Shown here: positions 23,116 through 35,055 of the stretch, piece after piece
Layout: every line of letters begins with the position of its first letter
Position numbering within the stretch: the stretch's first letter is position 1
Source of the DNA: Mucor racemosus
Lineage: Eukaryota > Mucoromycota > Mucoromycetes > Mucorales > Mucoraceae
DNA: 64,000 bases
Reading direction: 5' to 3'
Assembly (NCBI GenBank): GCA_027405735.1
Contig: JAPEHQ010000010.1
Location: forward strand, 1,922,001-1,986,000
Notes under the pieces: generated by a model
Seen by the model: the letters and a program-made list of their open reading frames with translations, nothing else
What the model was told of the DNA's origin: nothing
Database searches by the model: none
Translations under genes and position numbers: made by a program

Positions 23116-26100
23116 GCCAAAAACTATTATACAGTTTCACGTAGAAATTATAGCAGTAAGACTCTGTTAAGTTACAATATATATATATATATGTAAATAC
23201 GTCTACGTAGACTAACAATTTTAAACATTTTCTGTAACGTTTAATATAAGAATTCAATTCATTATGTATTATGCTGCAAAATTTGGTCAAATGTAATTTT
23301 GGAAAAAAAGATCGACTGAATTATTTAAATTGAAAAAAAAAAAAATCCATTTAATGCAACTTTAGTAGATCTTAAAAATTAGTTTGCTTTATATTGAAGA
23401 GATAAGATCTACCGTAAATTAAAACTTGCTTTTTGAAAATCCAACATCCAGTGGAAACGTCGAATCTATATATGTATGCAAATGACGTGTCCCTCTTCTG
23501 GCGTGCCATCTGAAATAGGAATATTTGTTAAGGTACTACAGAGCTATCTTTTAAATATTGCTCGTAGCATTGTGTATGACAATAGTAAGTCCTGCATTAG
23601 TAAGCGCAGATTATTGTATATACTTTGTGAAGAAGGTCTGTATGTAAACATTTAAATCTGAATCAAATAGTATCATTTTTGAACCTACACTGCTTTTAAG
23701 AACTTTATTTGAAAATATTGTGAAAAATAAGGTACAAATATCAAGACACTATATAAAATAGATATTTTGTATATAAGCAAATAATTAATAATACAAAATT
23801 AGGTTTTGCAGCACGTTTTTCTAAGCCTGTTTACGATCTAATTGCCTTAACTAGGTTCCATTAATATAAAAGAGAATAGTATTATATGCGTAATTTATCT
23901 CAAGTCCTTATTGATTTGCAATTTTTAAATTTTGAATTTGATCTACAGGAACATCCGTCAATGGTAGTGCGTACCTTGGACTTATATTATGATTTTTTTA
24001 AAAGGTGCTAATAAGCATTTCAAGGGTAAATGTATACAAAAAGTCGGAAGAATAAATGAACCGCAGGATATTCCACGCTATGATATTGTACTACCTGAAC
24101 TCTAACCTTGTTGCACATCATTTGAATGATGGTAACTCTAAAAAAAGAAGATGAGGCTGTACACTTGATTTGTATGTTCTAATATTTATTTACTATAAAA
24201 CAAAGCAAGATGTAGAATAAATGTAATCATTTTACATTCCATGTGAACAACAAGAGCAAGATTATGTTGTGCCTTGATTTAATGCAATGTACCCTCACCT
24301 CACTTACTTGTATTACTGAAGAGGTTTTAGTTGTATAACATGTTTAATTGTGCAACAAAAAACAAAATATTTCTATATTTGAATTACATGTAGGGATATT
24401 CAGTACATCTTGGAAGCTAATAGAAATTCTGACATAATTTTCGAGATCATTCATATCATATGTATTTATAAAAGCGAGGGGGCGCCTTCTGTGTATGGGA
24501 ACATGTAGGTTTTGAATTTCTGTAGTGGCCAGTTTGATAAGCAAAACAAATACACTTATTTATTACTGCGATATCATTATCTGATCAAAAATATCTCGGT
24601 CCAAAGTGAAATGCTAGCAGAAATCTTAAATCTAGATGGGTATCGTGCTGATAGGAATATTTTATTCTTGGGTACGGTAAAAAGTTGGGCTATATCGCAA
24701 TAAGGATATAAACTGCAAATAAACTATATGACATATGTGATTCTTTTTACAGTACAAAACACAAAACATCTGACCATCAATGATTTTCTGATCTACCAAG
24801 CGTGATATAAACAAAAAAAGAGAAAAATAAACATTCAAGGATGCTGATATGCATTGTGAGTTTTCACACCATCCTGTCACATGCATGCTAATGTTTATAA
24901 TGTTTGTTGTATATAGATAAAAAATAAAATGATCTAAGCGTGTAACTGTAATGACCTATACTATCTTTATATTACAGCGAGAAGTACAAAATTCAGGTAC
25001 AAATTGGTTTTTTCGAGGATTTAATTGTTGGCGATCCAAAATACTGCGGTATCTTTGTTTAGTAATCATATGCGTATTATTTAGTAAGTATAATCTTGAT
25101 GCACTACTACCAACACGATGTTCATTTATATTTTTGACATAAACTCAAAAAAAAATCTCGAGTGATACAAAAAAATCTTGGAGAAATTTTTTTTCCGTTC
25201 CGGATGAACCAGCCATCAAAAAGATTATAACAACTTTGCAAAGATTATCTTGGAGAGGAACATGATAGGTTTCCAGCGAATGTATCAGAGATGATGGCTT
25301 ATAAGTTTACCCTTGAATAATTGGAGTTTTTTTTTTATTTTGCTCTTTTGATTTAAGAGTTTCTTTTTCTTTTTTTCTCTCAATTAGAAATGTAACAATG
25401 CAACCTTTAATTTTATGGGATGATTCTTATATTGGTTATTTGTTAAAATGAGAACAATAAGCCAGGGAACCTATTAATTGGGATTTATTGTTTCAGATCG
25501 CATGTTTTCAGTAAAAAAATCAGAAACATTTGAGATTGTCTCTAACTTTTCCTCTGTCTTTTTCCAAAGTATCATCGAATATCAATGTTTATTAAATGCA
25601 AGTGGTTTGATTAGCCTTTATTCTTGTATTTTGAGAAACTAAGAAAGATCATTGGATTTGTACCACCATAAGTTTACGCGGATGATTTGTTTACCGGATT
25701 TATTTTTCTATCTATATATTACCTAGTTGAATCGGGCCGAAAAAATTAAATAGAATAATAGCATATGAATTAACTTTTACCACGTTCTTTTTCTGCTGTG
25801 TCTAATGCTATACTAAGAAAAAGTAAAATCAATTGCGAATTGAAATGAAACTGTTTGTAATATATAGTGGGGCAAAAGGGATTATGAAACAAAGAGGAGA
25901 AAAAATACTTTTTACAGTGATACCCAACAGCAATGGCACCAAAATGTTTTTTTTTTTACTTCAAGAAGGGCTATTCGGAGACGGTAGCAGACAAACAAAA
26001 AGATTTGTTTTGTTCAAATAAAATTTATACATGTAACATGAAAAAAGATCAGATTAACTGAAGGGTATTCTGTGGACACATTTTTCAATATCAAAACCAT

Positions 26101-26487
26101 ATTTTATCATATTGGGATCAAAAAGTAAAATTCCTTGAAAGATTTCAAGTAGGATGATTGACAGCAATTTTTTCGATATTTTTTTTAGTTTCATTTTAAG
26201 CCGATAACAACGTATATATAAAACAATGATTTATAATTTTCCTTGTGTTCCCTAATGCTCTTTGTATGATGTTGGGTTTTTGAAATAAAAAAAAAATTTC
26301 TTATTCAACATCTTGTTCTTTTCTCTTTTCTTCTTTTTTCACTTTTTTCTTTATTGCTTTTTCTCTTTTTTCTAATCTTTTTATAATTTTCATTTTATTT
26401 ATCGTAAATCAACCAGAGTAAAAAAAAAGAAACTAGGTAAAATAAAGATACGCGCTGTTATGCAAATAAAAATATCGCTGTTTTGTT
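23116..26487. other. Gene-free AT-rich region
   Basis: About 3.4 kb before ERG5. It has a short TA microsatellite at 23177-23192 and A/T runs, with no convincing codon-biased frame, splice-supported exon, tRNA or long repeat. The open frames at 24344-24544 (minus), 24512-24703 (plus), 24662-24886 (minus) and 25833-26021 (plus) are short and lack family resemblance. Confidence 0.45.
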
Positions 26488-26496
26488 TATATAAAT
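26488..26496 (+). promoter_or_regulatory. TATA box of ERG5
   Basis: TATATAAAT 35-43 bp upstream of the proposed ATG at 26531. It fits the upstream start better than the downstream methionine at 26678. Confidence 0.45.
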
Positions 26497-26530
26497 CTAA
26501 CGAATTTCTTCTAAATGATGTGTAAACAGT

Positions 26531-26550
26531 ATGTCTTCATCAAGGTAAAG

Positions 26551-26590
<40 letters not shown>

Positions 26591-28397
26591 AAAATTATAT
26601 GATTTCTGATACATATACATTTTAGTATTTTTGATCCTCGTTCTATTGAGTCAGCAAAGAATACCGTAGCTTCATTTATGAAGACTGCCTTCTCCCAACA
26701 AAATGTATCAACCACAGCCATTATTTGTTCAGCTGTAGTCGGTTTATTTGCTTATGAGCAATATGTCTATCTTAAAAAGAAGAAATCCTTGCCTGGTCCT
26801 AGCTTCAAAATTCCAATCATTGGCGCTTTCACAGATTCTCTTTATCCTACATTTGAAGGATATATGAGCAAATGGAAGAGTGGAGAATTATCATGTGTTA
26901 GCGTGTTTGACAGGTAAATATTTTTCTCTTGTTGTTTATTTTCATTCATCACCACAGAAGAATTTCTTATTTTGATTGTTGCTTATTTGTAAATGCGGGG
27001 GGTGTTTCTGTTTCATTAGTACAGATGTGGTGGTGGTGTAGCATTATTCAATGTCCGTTATATTAATCTGACAACTTTATAGATTTGTAGTCATTGCTTC
27101 TACTTGTGAATTGAGCCGTAAGATCCTCAACTCTCCTGCCTATGTTTCTCCTGCTGTTGTTGATTCAATGAAATATATTCTCTGTGATGATAACTGGGTT
27201 TTCTTGGGTGGTAAAGCTCATGTTGATTACCGTAAGGGTTTAAATGTTTTATTTACTCGTAAAGCATTGGGTATCTATATTCCTATTCAAGAAAGAGTTT
27301 ACCAAAAGCATTTCGATGAATGGCTTGCTTTAGGTGGTATTTCAGAACAATATCAATTACGTTTCCGTGAACTCAACATGGAAGCATCTCTTCGTGTCTT
27401 CATGGGCGATTATATGTCGGATGAGGTTGCATCTACCATCTCTCAAGAATATTTCAATATTACTGCTGCATTAGAGCTTGTCAATTTCCCCATTCCTTTA
27501 CCTGGTACAAAGGTTTATAAGGCCATTCAATCTCGTAAATACATTGTCAAGCATTTTATCGAAAGTATCAAAGATAGCCGTATCAGAATGGCTAATGAGG
27601 GTGCTGAAATTAAATCTATGATGGATGCCTGGATTAATTCTATGAATGAGTATGAAATTGAATGTGCTGAAGCCGGTAAACCTGCTCCTAGAAAGTTTGA
27701 TGATCGTGAAATTGCCTTGACTCTTTTAACTTTCCTCTTCGCTTCTCAAGATGCTACTTCATCTGCTTTAACTTGGGCTTATCAATTATTGGCTGATCAT
27801 CCCGAAGTCCTTGAAAAGGTTTTCGCTGAACAGGTTCAAGTTCGTAAGGGTGATCTTACACAAGAACTTACTTTGGAGCAAATGGAATCAAGTCCTTATC
27901 TTCGTCAAGTTGTCAAGGAAATCCTTCGTCTTCGTCCTCCTGTATTGATGGTACCTTATCAAACTACTCGTGAATGGCCCCTTACTCCTAGCTATACTGT
28001 CCCCAAGGGCTGTAAGTATAATCATGTATAATTTAATTTATAGCAATTTCTAATTTAATTTAATCTAATAGCAATGGTCATTCCTACTACCTATCCTGCT
28101 CTCCATGATCCTACCGCATATCCTAACCCTGATGCTTTTGACCCCGATAGATGGGGACCTAATGGTATTGCTGAAAAGTTCCCCAAGAACTTTATGGTTT
28201 TCGGTAATGGACCTCATCATTGTCTTGGTAAAGAATTTGCCATTATGCATTTGATGGCTGTTATTGCACAATCATCTCTTCAATTAGAATGGACACATAC
28301 ACGTACTGAAAAGAGCGATGATATCTCTATTTTTGCTACTATTTACCCTCAAGACGGTTGTATCATGAGCTTCAGACCCAAGGGCACCACTGCTTAA
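26531..28397 (+). CDS. ERG5: Cytochrome P450 CYP61, sterol C-22 desaturase
   Basis: Four exons, 26531-26544, 26626-26913, 27083-28011 and 28072-28397, give 518 residues (yeast Erg5 is similar in length). It introduces the C22(23) double bond in ergosterol synthesis at the ER. An N-terminal membrane anchor (AIICSAVVGLFAYEQYVYL) is followed by the proline-rich LPGPSFKIPIIG. P450 signatures: I-helix LFASQDATSSAL (D324), E380-x-x-R383 in KEILRLRPP, and heme loop FGNGPHHCLG with Cys461. NWVFLGGKAHVDYRKGLN and PPVLMVPY are CYP61-specific blocks. The first exon (MSSS, then AG|GTAAAG) is my proposal: it splices in frame over an 81 bp intron made largely of 36 adenines. If that is wrong, translation starts at 26678 (496 residues). 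Introns 2 and 3 are 169 and 60 bp. Confidence 0.95.
26551..26586. repeat. A36 homopolymer inside proposed ERG5 intron 1
   Basis: 36 consecutive adenines occupy almost half of the 81 bp intron between GTAAAG (26545) and TTTTAG (26625). Confidence 0.8.
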
Positions 28398-30203
28398 TTT
28401 TCTCTATTTTTCTTTTTTTCTTTACACTATTTATTGTTTTAATATTACCTCTTATTCTCTCATAACTCTTCCTCTTTTTTATTATATGATCACTCCATAT
28501 TCTTGTTCCTTTGCATAAATGTCTCTCTTTTTCATATTAGACATGAACACCAACCTTTTTTATTTTTAATTCTCCTCTTTCTTTTTTTTTAATATTTCTC
28601 AATAATAATTATTATCTTTCAAATGAACAAATATATAATGCTTATTTTTTATACATGCTGTATTAAAGACCAATCATATTGGGCTCATAAGGCAATTGTG
28701 AGTCAAATGAAATCATCATTTGAAGCAGGAACAATAAAGCTATTAAATAAGCACATTTACCATAAACAGGAGGCAGCTCTCCCGTCGGAATGCGTTGTTT
28801 GAACACGCTAAGATCGATAATAAATAAAGAATTAGCATAATACTCATACTTGAGTTGAGAATTTGAAAGTGCAAAAGTTTTAATAAGAATTTCAAGATAC
28901 ATACAAGTGGGTGAATAAAAAAATATGCGTATAATTCACAGATAATTCTCGCCGTATTCCAAAACAAAAATGTGCTACACTATTCGCTATATCGAGTAAA
29001 AATTCTTTACACTCACAGTTTAAAATTTGCCAAAAATATGAATAAATGCAAATCCTATATAATAAAATGTATATAATCAATTGTTAAGATCTAAATTATG
29101 TAGATACACAAACATGTGGCCGAATAAAATATAGTTACTGGCGATAGGATGCATTTTTGCATTCATTTTACCAACAATAGTCTAGGAAATGCTAAAGCAA
29201 GAATGTTTTGATATTTGACAGCAAACCATATATATATGCTATATATATATGGTTTGCTACTGAGGTTTGCATTTAGACCAATAACCTACCTTGAGACCTT
29301 GTTTTATTAATAGTTCCATCAAAATTTACATTTTTTGAAAATTCAAAAAGTATCCAGTAGGTAATACCGTCTATTATTTGTTTCATCATTAACTACTAAC
29401 CATCTAATAAAGCAACTCATTCAAGAAATTAAGATTTACAATTTTCTGTTATTGCTTTCTGGTACCAATTTGCTTACAGTTGTCTAAATTAATAGTTGAA
29501 GTTTGAAGTTCTCTGAAAAATAAATATAGAATACCACATTGCATAACAGCTTTGGATTATACGTAAAGAGGGTGCGTGCTTATTAATTTCGGTATGGAGT
29601 TGCCATTGCCATATTATATGCTGGTTTTGGATGATTCGGTGCTATTTTTAATTAGAAATGGTCTGTTAGACTACAAATGCCATTCAAGTAAAGTGGGCGT
29701 TTGATCCTTACAATTTAATCCACAAATTAATGGGATGCTACGATTTTAAGTTCGGATATTGTTATAGTTTATTGTATATTTTGAGACTTCTAGCCCATTT
29801 GGATCAATATTCGTTGATTACGAGCATTTTTCCAGTTGCTTTATTGTTCGTTCAGCTGAGGAAGAGAGAATTCTTTTTTAAATTTGTAAATTAAAGTCTG
29901 ATTTATCGAAAGGTAAATCGCGTGAAATTAATCAAATAAAAAGCACCGTTTTATTATGAGCTTATAGAGAGGGTTTATATACTAATTGAATGAGTGTATT
30001 AAATGAAAATGATAATATGATTAGAATGAGCATTTGAATGTTATGTGGATATATTAGAATCATGCTTCTATGATTCAATAGTAGCATAATGATAGGCGCA
30101 TGAAATATGACCTTGCTTGACTTGCATGTTGAACATCATGGTTTGACAGATGTTCTAAATTGGTAATTCGGTAATTCCTAATTCTGATAGATCAATAATT
30201 ACA
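28398..30203. other. Intergenic, no gene recognised
   Basis: The first ~200 bp is a T/C-rich ERG5 3' region. Overlapping minus-strand open frames at 28663-28967 contain a hydrophobic stretch but no family match and unbiased codons. A perfect hairpin lies at 29221-29257. Confidence 0.4.
29221..29257. repeat. Perfect AT-rich hairpin
   Basis: GCAAACCATATATATAT and its exact reverse complement are separated by only 3 bases. GGTTTGC recurs 8 bp later. This could extrude as a cruciform; it may be a decayed MITE end or only a TA microsatellite inside a short palindrome. Confidence 0.7.
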
Positions 30204-30310
30204 AGATAGACCCAACTAAAAGCTACTCTGTATTTTTTGTTTCAGCAAAAAATATTGATTTTTTGTCGAGATAATGAAAATAATAGTTCACATTACAGCC
30301 TACAGCCTAT

Positions 30311-30412
30311 TGTTGTAACTCAGTCTTTTATATATAATCTCAATTATAATAATATTAATAAAATCAGTCTCTTTTCCTCAAACATAATATAGTCCATATT
30401 TAGATTATTACA
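30311..30412 (+). repeat. 5' LTR, 102 bp
   Basis: Starts TGTTGTAACT, ends TTATTACA. Identical to 35257-35358 at every base I compared. It contains TTTTATATATAAT and AATAAAA, which may serve as promoter and poly(A) signal. Confidence 0.95.
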
Positions 30413-30425
30413 TGGTGAGGCTACC
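30413..30425 (+). other. Primer-binding site
   Basis: TGGTGAGGCTACC directly follows the 5' LTR with no spacer. It would pair with a tRNA 3' end reading GGTAGCCTCACCA. I cannot tell which tRNA has that acceptor arm. Confidence 0.6.
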
Positions 30426-30525
30426 ACTACTACACACTAACTAATTCATCAGTCAGTATAAGAGGTTCACAACAACATCTACATCAACATCAAATTATTT
30501 CAATTCACCGAAATAATTATTCAAC

Positions 30526-33500
30526 ATGTCAAACGAAGGTACATCTAACGTTGACATTCAACAACTTCTAGCAAAGTTAGATCAACAACAACAATTAATT
30601 GAAAGATTACAAATACAACAGAATAATCAACAATTAGCATTTGAAAGCAAAAATGAATTCTCACAATATGTTAAACAACAAAAGTTAAAAAACTTGGACA
30701 TGCCTAAATATCAAATCAACAATAGCTTGAGAGTATATTTCTTTGAATTTGAACAGCAAGCCAAATACTTAGGAATCACAGACATGGATTTATGCACAGC
30801 TACTTTATGTAAATTTTTACCTGATAACATGAAAAATTGGATCATACATCTCCCAAATGCTATCAAAAGCAAATGGACAACACTAACACAAAATTTATTG
30901 CAATATTTCGGTAAAAGCTTAAACCTTGAACAAAGACAAGGAATAAACAAGCTACAAGCATTAAAACAAAAACGAAATGAATCCATAGCTCAACACACTA
31001 CTAACTGGATTAATACTTATCATATCATTCCTCAAGGAAGTAACATCATTTCAGTAACTGATTTGAGAGATTGGTATGTACAATCACTATATGACATTGG
31101 TTTGGTCGCTACTCTTACTACGTCAATTTTACTTCAAGGCGAACGTGGTACTCCGGCATCTTTAGATTACATCACAAAACAAGCAATGAAAATCGGTTCC
31201 AATTTAGCTGTTTCTAACTATGGAAAAAGTTCATCTTATGATGAACAAGGACCAGATTACACAAAGGATGACCCAATGGACATTGATCATATGAATCAAA
31301 AGAAAAAATTTGATAATAAAAAACAATTCTATAAGAAAAACAAATTCAAGAAAGGCAAAAACAAATTTCAGAACAACAAGATCAATACCAATAATAATGA
31401 ACGACCTAAACTTTATGACAAATTCGGTAATCCAGTATGTGGATATTGCAACGGCAGACACCGCAATTATGAATGCAATCAAAACAACAGATCATTACAC
31501 CAACTTGAAACCAATGAATCGTCGTCAGAAGATATTATTGAATTACAACATATTGATGCAGGATATATAAATCACATAAAAAACGGAAACTCGGTTACAC
31601 CAACAACTGTCATAAAAATGGGATCTAATCAAATTTTAGCTTTATGGGATACTGGTGCTGCAATCACTGCTATCAATTATGAACTTATTAACAAACTTAA
31701 TTTGAATATGGACACTTCAGAAACCATTCAATATGTTGACATCAACAATAATAACAAAACAACATTAGGGATAGTATACATTCAATTGTTTAATACTAAA
31801 GTTAAAGTTCATGTCATTAAGGATTTAGCTAAACAAATGGTCATCGGATTTGACACTATGACCAAGTGGAACACTATCATTGAAACAAACAAAAACAGAA
31901 TAAAGTTAACAATCAATGGAAAACAATATTATATACAGTATAGTAAAGTTCAACATCAACAAATCATGTGCACTGATAGTCAGCAAAAACAACTCAATAA
32001 CATTTTAAAAAATTTTCAAACAATATTTCTGTCAGGAGATCAAAAACCTTCTATTACCAACAAGATGGAATGTCACATTGACACAGGTGATCATGAGCCA
32101 ATTTACTCACCTCCAAGATACTATCATCCGAAAATTCAAAAGCAAATTGATGAAAAATTTAAAGAATTAATAAAAAATGGAATAGTAACTAAAGTTGCAT
32201 TCTCGGAATGGGGTTCACCTGTTACTGCTGTCACAAAATCAGACAAATCTATTAGAATTTGTGGTAATTACATCAAATTAAATGCTATAACTAAAACTAT
32301 CAAATATCCATATGTCAATCTTCATTATGCATTGCAATCTCTGGGAAAAGCAAAAATTTTTTCAAAAATCGATCTGATCTCAGGATATTATCAAATTCCG
32401 ATAGCGGAGTGTGATAAATCAAAGTCCGCTCTAGTTACACAGACGTCAATTTACGTTTTCAATTCTATGGGAATGGGAATGAAGAACTCAAGTGCATATT
32501 TTCAATCATTAATGGACAAAGTTTTAGGTGAAATGCGTTATGTATCAGCTATTGCATATCAAGATGACGTAATTTTATATTCAGACAATTTTGATCAACA
32601 TTTACATCATTTGAAGACATTGTTATATAAATTAAAAGAAGCAAACTTATCAATCAACATCAAAAAATGTCAATTCGCTATGAAACAAGTCAAATTTTTA
32701 GGTTTTATAGTTTCGGATCAAGGAATTCAAGCCGACCCAGACAAAGTTCGACCTATTACACAACTACCTCCACCAAAAGATATAAAAGAGTTGGAAAGAT
32801 TTCTTGGAATGACAGGCGTATATCAAAAATTTATCAAGCAATATCAAGTAATCATTGAACCATTGAGAAGATTAAAAATGAAAAATCAAACATTTAGCTG
32901 GAAAGAAGAACAACAAGAAGCATTCACAAAAATCAAGCAACAATTGTCAAATTTACCAAATTTGATACAACCTGATTTTGATAAACAATTTGAACTACAT
33001 ACAGATGCAGCAAATACGGCAGGCATAGCTGTCATACTATGTCAAAGATATGAAGGACATCCATACCCTTTATCATTCGCATCAAGATCTTTATCAAAAC
33101 ATGAAAAAAACTACTCTATTCGTGAACTGGAAGCATTAGCAATTATATTCGGTATCAAGAAATTTCGTATATATTTAGAATGTAATCAATTCATTATATA
33201 TACTGATCATTCTTCGTTACAATGGATACTTAATACCAATGAGGATAAGCAACCAAGGCTATTCAGATGGTGTTTATTTTTACAAGCGTTCGATTTCATA
33301 GTAAAATATGTTCCAGGCAAGAAAAATAATGCTGCAGATGCTCTATCAAGGTCAACCATATTCAACATCGAACTTAAGACAAGATTACAATCTATCAATT
33401 GGCAACTTGAACAAGAAAAAGATGATAAATTACAAGAATACAAAATATCTAACAACAAATCATTTATTGTATCTAATGGTATTATATTCAAAGTAATACA

Positions 33501-34638
33501 AAGACAACAAAATATATTCAGCAACAAAATAAGCAAAGTAGTACCATCTCAATTGACACAAACAGTAATCAAGGAATTTCACGACAAGCAATTTGCGGGA
33601 CACAGTGGAATTAACAAAACAATCAATGCAATCAGCAAACAATTCTGGTGGGAAAATATGAAGCAAGAAGTTGAAGATTATATCAAAAAATGTATTACTT
33701 GTCAAAAAGTCAAAGGTGATCGATCATATCAACACAATACATCAAGTACTGCAGGAGAAAAACCTTTTCAAAAAATAGCAATAGATTATTTTGGACCATT
33801 GCCAATAACAGAAAAAGGAAATGTTCACATATTAGTTATCATTGACACTTTCACGAAATATGTTGAAATTTATCCAATGAAATCAATACTCACAAGTGAA
33901 TTAGCAAAAGTATTGTACTACAACTTTATCTTAAGGCACGGCATACCAGACGAAATAATTTCAGATAATGGAGCACCATTCAACAGTGAATTTATGCAAC
34001 AATTAAATCAATATCTAGATATAAAAATATCATTTACACCACCTAATCATCCATCATCAAACGGGATTGTTGAAAGATACATGAAAACTCTGAGACAAAT
34101 GATTTTGGTATATGCACAAAAAACCAATGTAGTCAAACTATGGGATACAAACATCAGATTAATTCGTTTTGTATACAACAACATGATTCATCAAAGTACT
34201 GGTTTTACACCTTTTGAACTTGTATATGGTAGAACAGCAAAATCAATAAATCAGATTATTACTCAAGAAAATAAAGACATACCTTTATACAAAGGACAAT
34301 CTCACACACCACAATCCAAATTTGCATCACAATTAAAAGAAAATCTAGAACAAGCTTTCGAAATAGTATACAACAATTTAACTACAAATGAACACTATGA
34401 ATACAATAATGAATTCAAAGTTAATGATAAAGTATTATTATTTAATACATCAAGATCATCGAAAGTCAGACCTAGAAAACTTCAACAAAATTGGATAGGA
34501 CCAATGATAATATTTAAAGTACTATCAAAAACTAGATACAACTTGAAATATTACAACAAACGTTACAATAACATACATAGTGATATTAAACGAGCCGAGC
34601 CTTTTTTATGCAGCCGAGCTTTTCTCAAGGCTCGTTAA
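30526..34638 (+). CDS. Gag-Pol polyprotein of the Gypsy element
   Basis: 1,370 residues in a single frame, no frameshift or stop between gag and pol. The Gag region (1-300) is Gln-rich at the start, followed by a capsid-like helical part and a basic Lys/Asn stretch. A zinc knuckle at C305-x2-C308-x3-H312-x4-C317 has one residue less between C and H than the usual CX2CX4HX4C. Aspartic protease: LWDTGAAITAIN, D375. Reverse transcriptase: YQDD at 678-681. RNase H: LHTDAANTAG (D827) and YTDHSSLQW. Integrase: HHCC finger ending CITCQKVKG, then D1087, D1147 and E1183 (spacing 59 and 35). A GPY/F-like module, WIGPMIIFKV, lies near 1320. There is no chromodomain. The last ~15 residues are encoded by the start of the hairpin array. 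Confidence 0.97.
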   Translation: MSNEGTSNVDIQQLLAKLDQQQQLIERLQIQQNNQQLAFESKNEFSQYVKQQKLKNLDMPKYQINNSLRVYFFEFEQQAKYLGITDMDLCTATLCKFLPDNMKNWIIHLPNAIKSKWTTLTQNLLQYFGKSLNLEQRQGINKLQALKQKRNESIAQHTTNWINTYHIIPQGSNIISVTDLRDWYVQSLYDIGLVATLTTSILLQGERGTPASLDYITKQAMKIGSNLAVSNYGKSSSYDEQGPDYTKDDPMDIDHMNQKKKFDNKKQFYKKNKFKKGKNKFQNNKINTNNNERPKLYDKFGNPVCGYCNGRHRNYECNQNNRSLHQLETNESSSEDIIELQHIDAGYINHIKNGNSVTPTTVIKMGSNQILALWDTGAAITAINYELINKLNLNMDTSETIQYVDINNNNKTTLGIVYIQLFNTKVKVHVIKDLAKQMVIGFDTMTKWNTIIETNKNRIKLTINGKQYYIQYSKVQHQQIMCTDSQQKQLNNILKNFQTIFLSGDQKPSITNKMECHIDTGDHEPIYSPPRYYHPKIQKQIDEKFKELIKNGIVTKVAFSEWGSPVTAVTKSDKSIRICGNYIKLNAITKTIKYPYVNLHYALQSLGKAKIFSKIDLISGYYQIPIAECDKSKSALVTQTSIYVFNSMGMGMKNSSAYFQSLMDKVLGEMRYVSAIAYQDDVILYSDNFDQHLHHLKTLLYKLKEANLSINIKKCQFAMKQVKFLGFIVSDQGIQADPDKVRPITQLPPPKDIKELERFLGMTGVYQKFIKQYQVIIEPLRRLKMKNQTFSWKEEQQEAFTKIKQQLSNLPNLIQPDFDKQFELHTDAANTAGIAVILCQRYEGHPYPLSFASRSLSKHEKNYSIRELEALAIIFGIKKFRIYLECNQFIIYTDHSSLQWILNTNEDKQPRLFRWCLFLQAFDFIVKYVPGKKNNAADALSRSTIFNIELKTRLQSINWQLEQEKDDKLQEYKISNNKSFIVSNGIIFKVIQRQQNIFSNKISKVVPSQLTQTVIKEFHDKQFAGHSGINKTINAISKQFWWENMKQEVEDYIKKCITCQKVKGDRSYQHNTSSTAGEKPFQKIAIDYFGPLPITEKGNVHILVIIDTFTKYVEIYPMKSILTSELAKVLYYNFILRHGIPDEIISDNGAPFNSEFMQQLNQYLDIKISFTPPNHPSSNGIVERYMKTLRQMILVYAQKTNVVKLWDTNIRLIRFVYNNMIHQSTGFTPFELVYGRTAKSINQIITQENKDIPLYKGQSHTPQSKFASQLKENLEQAFEIVYNNLTTNEHYEYNNEFKVNDKVLLFNTSRSSKVRPRKLQQNWIGPMIIFKVLSKTRYNLKYYNKRYNNIHSDIKRAEPFLCSRAFLKAR

Positions 34639-35055
34639 AGTTAGACGAGCTTACAAAAAAGCTCGTTCAACCTCGACGAGCTTTTTTTTGCGCGTGACTA
34701 GAGCTCGTTTACCCCAAACGAGCTTTTTTATGCAGCGACTAAAACTCATCATCTCAATGCGAGCTTTATTTTACCTTTCCAGTGACAAATATCTAAAGTA
34801 AAGCAAACTTATGAATGTCAATTGACAATTATCTAAAGTAATAATGTCATAGCATTTACTAATTATTATTTAAATTTGAACTTTTTGAAAAGAAGTCAAA
34901 AGCTCGTCTTTCTCAAACGAGCTTTTTAAAAAAAAGTCAAAAACTCGTCTTTGTCAAACGAGCTTTTATTAAAGCTCGGCTCGAGCTCGAGTGATACAAA
35001 GCTCGGCTCGTTGTGGCGAGCTTTGGTCAAGCTCGTCCTAGGCTCGGCTCGTCTT
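34588..35055. repeat. Array of AGCTCGT/ACGAGCT hairpins in the retrotransposon 3' region
   Basis: About 470 bp with at least five strong inverted repeats built on the same core. ACGAGCC 34590-34596 pairs with GGCTCGT 34629-34635. A 12 bp stem pairs 34655-34666 with 34676-34687 (9-base loop). A 9 bp stem pairs 34702-34710 with 34716-34724. A 10 bp stem pairs 34898-34907 with 34917-34926. An imperfect copy lies at about 34941-34967. The 34893-34926 and 34934-34967 units are direct repeats of each other. GGCTCGGCTCGAGCTCGAG and related pieces follow at 34974-35053. The core is much richer in GC than the surroundings. Because stems share one core, alternative pairings are possible. Confidence 0.85.

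Noticed and set aside
28663..28967. Overlapping minus-strand frames downstream of ERG5
   Set aside because: Two frames overlap, neither has family resemblance, and no splice-supported structure links them to another exon.
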